From Planctomycetota bacterium (GTDB taxonomy: Bacteria; Planctomycetota; UBA1135; UBA2386), in the NCBI GenBank assembly GCA_020425915.1, contig JAGQQZ010000247.1, forward strand, positions 1 to 9,737: 9,737 bases of DNA, written 5' to 3'. The notes beneath the pieces are model-generated. The model did not search any database. It had not been told where the DNA came from and saw only the letters and a program-made list of their open reading frames with translations. Every line of letters starts with the position of its first letter. The first letter of the stretch is position 1. Made by a program: the position numbers and the translations under genes. Below, piece by piece: positions 6,203 through 9,737 of this stretch.

Positions 6203-7186
6203 CTAGCGCGCGGTCGCGAACGAGTCGCCGCACCACCGCAGCGCGAACGACTTCTGCTCGAACGGCGACAGGCCTCGCTCCTCGAGACCCTGCCGTAGAG
6301 TCTCGCGTACGTCGGCGAACTTCAGGTCCGGCTGGCCCGCCATCCTGCGCACGCAGTACAGCACGCACCAGCGCTGCTCGTTCCCGACCGCCATCGGGAA
6401 GACGTCCGAGACCTCGCCCTCCTCGAGGGTGAACGCCTTCTTCGCGACCGGATGCTCGAACGCACGCGTGAACGGCGGCATGAGCCCCCCATCGTTGCGC
6501 GTCTCGTCCTCCGAGTGGCGGTAGGCGAGCGTCGCGAAGTCCGCGCCCTCCCGAACGGCGTCGGCCGCGCGCTGGACGACGTCGCGATCGCGATGGACGA
6601 GCAGTCGCACCTCGACGCGGTCCTCGAGCATCGCGAGGAACCGGATCACGTAGCTGCGATATCGTTCCCGCGCGAGTTCGACGCGCAGGAACTCGCGGTA
6701 CTCCTCGACCGTGCGGTCGAACTGCCCGCGGACGTACTCGGAGAACGACTTCCGCGCCCCCCACTCGATCCTGACCCGTTCGCGCAGCAGCTCTTCCTCG
6801 CGCGCGACGAGTGCATCGATCTCGACGTCGTCGACGAGGACGCCGTATTTCTCGGCCTGCGCCGCGATGACCGCGTCCATGATCAGCACGTCGATGACGT
6901 TCCGGGTCGCGCGGCGGTTGGTCTCGACGAGCCGCTCGAACACGTGGCTCTCGTGCAGCTCGATCTCGCCGACGGTCGCGACGACGTCGTCGACGGCCGG
7001 CCGCCGCGGCAGCAGGATCGACGGGTCCAGCGTCGTCGCAACGACCGGTGCAGCGACCCCTCGTTCGATCGAAGCCGAGCGCGGGATCGGCTCGATCGGC
7101 TCGAACGACGCCTCGGTCGCCGCGTCGGGCGCACCGCTGCAAGCGCCGAGCGCGACGGCGAGCGGAAGTCCGACGAGCGTCCTCAC
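6203..7186 (-). CDS. SurA/PpiC-like parvulin-domain lipoprotein
   Basis: A 327-residue protein read from a GTG at 7184-7186. The start is chosen because it gives a lipoprotein signal peptide: a basic residue, a hydrophobic stretch (LVGLPLAVA) and the lipobox LGAC, with lipidated Cys16. A Pro/Ala-rich linker (17-64) follows. Residues 65-190 resemble the SurA N-terminal helical domain (VDDVVATVGEIELHESHVFERL). Residues 191-282 resemble a parvulin domain (VREGADFATLAYRHSED, DGGLMPPF, KKAFTLEEGEVSDVFP). The canonical active-site His positions look replaced (R194 for the His of RHILV; W273 near the His of GYHI), so it may act as a chaperone without isomerase activity. It would sit in the cell envelope and help exported proteins fold. 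The start overlaps the stop of the upstream gene as GTGA. An open frame runs upstream to 7813, but that part is only a shadow of the neighbour. Confidence 0.82.
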   Translation of the reverse strand: MRTLVGLPLAVALGACSGAPDAATEASFEPIEPIPRSASIERGVAAPVVATTLDPSILLPRRPAVDDVVATVGEIELHESHVFERLVETNRRATRNVIDVLIMDAVIAAQAEKYGVLVDDVEIDALVAREEELLRERVRIEWGARKSFSEYVRGQFDRTVEEYREFLRVELARERYRSYVIRFLAMLEDRVEVRLLVHRDRDVVQRAADAVREGADFATLAYRHSEDETRNDGGLMPPFTRAFEHPVAKKAFTLEEGEVSDVFPMAVGNEQRWCVLYCVRRMAGQPDLKFADVRETLRQGLEERGLSPFEQKSFALRWCGDSFATAR

Positions 7187-8640
7187 CGGGCGCGGATCAC
7201 ACGGGTGAACTTGGTGCCATGACACACCGGACAGTCGCCCTTGACCGGCTTGCCGCTCGTGCCCATCGAGGTGACCGTGCCGGCGCCGGCGCAGTTCCCG
7301 CAGGCGGACGCGATCGACCGCACGACCTCCATCTGGCCACCGTGCTCGGCAAAGTAGGCGCGCAGCCACTGACGCTTCTCGTTCAGTTTCTGCCCCTTCC
7401 ACCACGACTCGTCGGTCTCCTCGCCCTGTCCGGCGTTCTGCTTCGCGATCTGCCGAGCTCGCTTCTTGTGCTCGCGGATCATCCGCTTGATGCGCTCGAT
7501 CTCCGGGTCGTCCGAATCCTGGTTCAACTGGCTCTGCTGACCTTCCTCGACGGACGTGTCCTTGATGATGTCGTCGGCGCCGAGGACCCAAGAACCGATG
7601 CCGTAGCTGAACGCGGTCGAGCGGACCCGACCGTGCTCGAGTCGTTTGCTCCAGAGCTCCTGCGCCTCCTCCGGCGTGATCTCGAGCGCGTTCGCGATGT
7701 GCTCGAACACGTCGGTCGCCATCTGCGACTCGGCGTAGTCGCGCGCGTTGGCGAGCGTCAGCTTGCCGTCGGACAGCTTCTCGGTGGAGACCGAACGGAT
7801 CGCGATCTCCCACATCGTGCCCATCCGGTCGACGAGCGAACGCTCCCGATCGCGCTCGTAGCGGCGCTTCTCCCGTTCGAGGTCGGGCATCAGATCCGAG
7901 TCCGGGTAGGTCTGCTCGAACTCGAGGATCAGCTCCGCCGCCTTGGGGAAGTTCTTGCGATTGCGGAACTGGCGGATCCGTGCCAACAGCCCGCGCTCCG
8001 CGGCCGACTCGCGCAGCACGTCGAGCCGCTTCAGCATGCCGGGGATCTGGTTTACGTGACCGCCACCGCCGAGCTCCTGGGCGCGTTCGAGGTGCTGCTT
8101 GGATCGGTCGAAGTCACCGGCCTTGCGCAACAACTCGGCGAAGATCACGTGCTTGTCGGGATCGTCGCCCGGGGCGTGCTCCGCGAGCTTCTCGTCGTAG
8201 AAGCTGTCGAGCGTGTAGACCTCGAGGATCGGCACCTCTCGCTTCGTCCGCTTCTTGATCGAGCGTCGCTTGATGTCGACGACGCTGCCCTTGCGCTTGA
8301 CGGAGTATGCCGTGTCGGACTCGCCGACGATCCGACCGATGAACACGTCCTTGATGCCGCCGGCGATCACGTATTCGATGACGTCCGCCGTGACGGTGAG
8401 TTCGTCGTCGTCCTCGACGAGCAGTCCCTTGAGACGTCGGATCTTGTCCGCGCTGGTCGGCGACAGGTCGGACCACTCCAGCACGAGCGTGCCGCCGTTG
8501 TCCAGACGCCGGAACGTCAGACCGTCGCTCGTCGCGTCCTCGACCTCGCCGACCAGGACCTGGCCGTGCTCGAGCTGGATCACCTGGCCGACCGCGGTCG
8601 TCGCGGTCAGGAACATCGTCAGCCAGAGATGGAACTTCAT
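7183..8640 (-). CDS. Exported protein of unknown function with C-terminal DnaJ-type Cys4 zinc site
   Basis: A 485-residue protein that I do not recognise. Residues 1-19 are a Sec signal peptide (MKFHLWLTMFLTATTAVGQ), probably cut after VGQ or nearby. Two similar small beta-rich units follow: 20-60 (GQVLVGEVEDATSDGLTF...WSDLS) and 85-132 (GGIKDVFIGRIVGESDTAYSV...RRSIKK), each with a G-x-V/I core followed by a basic or Trp/Ser end. Residues 160-265 are helical and look like TPR-type repeats (HVIFAELLRKAGDFDRSKQHL; FPKAAELILEFEQTYPDS). A charged, possibly coiled region spans 375-402. The C-terminus carries CGNCAGAG (447-454) and CPVCHGTKF (470-478), two CxxCxGx motifs as in the DnaJ zinc domain, enough for one Zn site. 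ATG at 8638-8640 overlaps the upstream stop as ATGA and has AGGAG six bases before it. The next gene begins at its stop as GTGA. Confidence 0.8.
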   Translation of the reverse strand: MKFHLWLTMFLTATTAVGQVIQLEHGQVLVGEVEDATSDGLTFRRLDNGGTLVLEWSDLSPTSADKIRRLKGLLVEDDDELTVTADVIEYVIAGGIKDVFIGRIVGESDTAYSVKRKGSVVDIKRRSIKKRTKREVPILEVYTLDSFYDEKLAEHAPGDDPDKHVIFAELLRKAGDFDRSKQHLERAQELGGGGHVNQIPGMLKRLDVLRESAAERGLLARIRQFRNRKNFPKAAELILEFEQTYPDSDLMPDLEREKRRYERDRERSLVDRMGTMWEIAIRSVSTEKLSDGKLTLANARDYAESQMATDVFEHIANALEITPEEAQELWSKRLEHGRVRSTAFSYGIGSWVLGADDIIKDTSVEEGQQSQLNQDSDDPEIERIKRMIREHKKRARQIAKQNAGQGEETDESWWKGQKLNEKRQWLRAYFAEHGGQMEVVRSIASACGNCAGAGTVTSMGTSGKPVKGDCPVCHGTKFTRVIRAR

Positions 8641-9089
8641 GGTTGTCTCCTGAGCGCGTCGACGCGCTGCGGGAACGGTTTCTCTCGGCGCATCAGCCGC
8701 CGATACACCTGGGCGTAGGACTCACCCTGTTCGAGCCAGGCCACGCGGATCGTCGCGAGCACGAGTTCGGGATAGTCGGGGTCTGCGGACAATCGCACAG
8801 TGTAGTCGATGCCGCCGTAGTCGTCGGAGTGCTGGCGCTCGAGCGCCGGAAGATCCAGCTCGTCGTCCTCGGCCATCGGGTCGAACGCGATGTCCGCCAG
8901 CAGTTCCTGCTCGATCCGCTGGACCACGGCATCCACGGTGTAGGCCGAACGGACGCGTTGCTCGGCCGTCCGGCGCGTGCTGACGCCAACGCTCAGGACC
9001 CCGATCAGGGAAGTGATCCCGAACGTCAGGATGCCGATCGCGAACAACATCTCGACGAGCGTGAAGCCGGTCTGGTCGCGGCGAATCAT
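8637..9089 (-). CDS. Type IV prepilin-like protein (minor pseudopilin, possibly GspI-like)
   Basis: A 150-residue protein with a clear class III (prepilin) signal: the basic leader MIRRDQTG, cleavage after G8, then FTLVE with Glu at mature position +5 (E13), and a hydrophobic helix to about residue 36 (MLFAIGILTFGITSLIGVLSVG). The mature protein would be cut and N-methylated by prepilin peptidase and built into a pilus or a type II secretion pseudopilus at the inner membrane. Residues 50-100 are acidic (AEDDELDLPAL) and 94-132 form beta strands (IDYTVRLSAD; ELVLATIRVAWLEQG), loosely like GspI. Start ATG at 9087-9089 has a GGGAGGG site a few bases upstream and overlaps the preceding stop as ATGA; its own stop overlaps the next start as ATGA. 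The frame continues open upstream to 9587, but that part is an Arg-rich shadow. Confidence 0.88.
   Translation of the reverse strand: MIRRDQTGFTLVEMLFAIGILTFGITSLIGVLSVGVSTRRTAEQRVRSAYTVDAVVQRIEQELLADIAFDPMAEDDELDLPALERQHSDDYGGIDYTVRLSADPDYPELVLATIRVAWLEQGESYAQVYRRLMRREKPFPQRVDALRRQP
8647..8651 (-). promoter_or_regulatory. Ribosome binding site AGGAG of the 485-residue exported protein
   Basis: The - strand reads AGGAG, six bases ACAACC, then ATG at 8640. The site lies inside the end of the pseudopilin gene and confirms the signal-peptide start. Confidence 0.75.
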
Positions 9090-9737
9090 GAACCCTCCCG
9101 ACCGTGTTCGATGCGCAGGTAGAAGGTGACGGTCCGCCCGGCGCGCACCGAAACGCCGCGCTCGTGCGGCTTGGCGATCGTCCCGCGCAGGCCGCGTGAG
9201 ACACCGGTCAGCAGATCTCCTCGGACGTCGTTGTAGCGCACCCACTCGCTCCCGATCTTCAGGTAGCGGCTCTCCGAGACCTTCGGCAGGTTGTCGACGC
9301 GGGTCAGCCGGAGCTGCTTCGCGTCGACGGTGATCGCGTCGACGAGGAATGCCTCCGGCGGCTCGTGCGAGCTCCGCGCGACGGTGACCGTGACCCGGAT
9401 CCAGCGCGGGAACACGTCGTCGCGCGTGTCCCGCAGACTGGCGGGACCGAGGTCGAGGCCGAACGACTCCTCGCGCGGGAACTGACTCTCCGGGTCGGTC
9501 AGCAGTCCGGCTCGCGCCGAGTCCCAGACGAACTCGGGCCCACCCGCGGCGGGCTGCGCGCCCCACGATCGGGTGTTCGGCGACCACAGCGCGAACTCTA
9601 CGTGCAGCAGACCGGTCGCGACGACCTCGGTGACGTGCGGGACGAGGCTGGCCGGGAACGACTCGCTGCCGAACTCGGTCTCGTCCATCAGAGAGGTCAC
9701 CTCACTGCTCCACGAGAACACGCCACGGCGGAGCTCG
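9086..9737 (-). CDS. Pseudopilin-like protein, probably GspJ/PulJ type, C-terminal part (5' end outside window)
   Basis: The - strand frame is open from the window edge to TGA at 9088-9086, giving about 216 visible residues starting ELRRGVFSWSSEVTSL. The N-terminus, and with it any prepilin leader, lies outside, so the assignment rests on position directly before a pseudopilin gene and on a GspJ-like run of strands: VEFALWSPNT, WDSARAG, then FPRWIRVTVTV. From about visible residue 158 it carries YLKIGSEWVRYND...LTGVSRGLRGT...PHERGVSV, a compact motif also familiar from some phage tail and virion proteins and from pilus-type proteins. A GTG at 9721 could be read as a start, but the frame continues past it and the protein would then lack any signal. 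The stop overlaps the next start as ATGA. Confidence 0.6.
   Translation of the reverse strand, partial: ELRRGVFSWSSEVTSLMDETEFGSESFPASLVPHVTEVVATGLLHVEFALWSPNTRSWGAQPAAGGPEFVWDSARAGLLTDPESQFPREESFGLDLGPASLRDTRDDVFPRWIRVTVTVARSSHEPPEAFLVDAITVDAKQLRLTRVDNLPKVSESRYLKIGSEWVRYNDVRGDLLTGVSRGLRGTIAKPHERGVSVRAGRTVTFYLRIEHGREGS
9093..9099 (-). promoter_or_regulatory. Ribosome binding site GGGAGGG of the pseudopilin gene
   Basis: The - strand reads GGGAGGG, three bases TTC, then the ATG at 9089, effectively a GGAGG core 4-5 bases from the start. It settles the pseudopilin start at the prepilin leader. Confidence 0.75.

Noticed and set aside
5161..6432. A 423-codon + strand frame antisense to scpB and the lipoprotein end
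   Set aside because: Composition is that of a reverse-complement shadow (Arg/Leu/Asp/Glu-rich), it has no domain, and scpB on the other strand is certain.
7187..7813. N-terminal extension of the parvulin-like lipoprotein to an ATG at 7813
   Set aside because: The extra part lies entirely within the upstream gene in another frame, is Arg-rich, and would bury the lipoprotein signal peptide in the middle of the protein. The GTG at 7186 gives a proper lipobox and a GTGA overlap.
7048..8718. A 556-codon + strand frame antisense to the 485-residue exported protein
   Set aside because: It has no signal or domain, is Arg/Leu/Asp-rich, and the opposite strand has a signal peptide, ribosome site and coupled overlaps.
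9090..9587. N-terminal extension of the pseudopilin to 9587
   Set aside because: The prepilin leader with a ribosome site at 9093-9099 marks the true start; the extension is a shadow of the gene at the window edge.

Overview
This is a GC-rich (roughly two-thirds G+C), gene-dense bacterial chromosomal window. It holds nine protein genes, two of them cut by the window edges, and one tRNA gene. Type IV-pilin-like proteins, an Spc/Lpp-type lipoprotein, a UMF1-family transporter, a B12-type radical SAM enzyme and ScpB all occur together. The style of the pseudopilin genes also fits an unusual GC-rich Gram-negative lineage. My best guess is Planctomycetota or a near relative, but this is an impression from protein style and no marker in the window settles it. 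No phage, insertion sequence or CRISPR array was seen.

Layout. On the + strand, the 3' end of a class V aminotransferase gene (1-347) is followed by a XerC/D-type tyrosine recombinase (391-1296). Everything else lies on the - strand, so it reads from right to left. Convergent with xer, and overlapping its stop by 12 bp, is a set of three genes in the order radical SAM (4831-3227), UMF1-type MFS transporter (3136-1829), NUDIX hydrolase (1839-1285). The last two overlap by 11 bp. Next comes a self-contained tRNA-Glu(UUC) unit with its own sigma70-like promoter and a 12-bp GC stem followed by a T run as terminator (5200-5017). Right of it are scpB (6147-5203) and four genes in near-contiguous overlap: a truncated pseudopilin-like gene running off the edge (9737-9086), a second pseudopilin (9089-8637), an exported 485-residue protein of unknown function ending in a DnaJ-type Cys4 zinc site (8640-7183), and a SurA/parvulin-like lipoprotein (7186-6203). 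The three junctions are each 4-bp stop/start overlaps.

How the parts may work together. The right-hand four genes look like one translationally coupled envelope operon: two prepilin-peptidase substrates followed by two exported proteins with folding-factor features. It could be a pseudopilus or secretion-related assembly with dedicated helpers. This is the least familiar part of the window and the best candidate for something undescribed. scpB, a chromosome-segregation gene, follows 55 bp later and may be read from the same transcript. The left-hand radical SAM/transporter/NUDIX set may make and move a small molecule, but no substrate can be read from the sequence.
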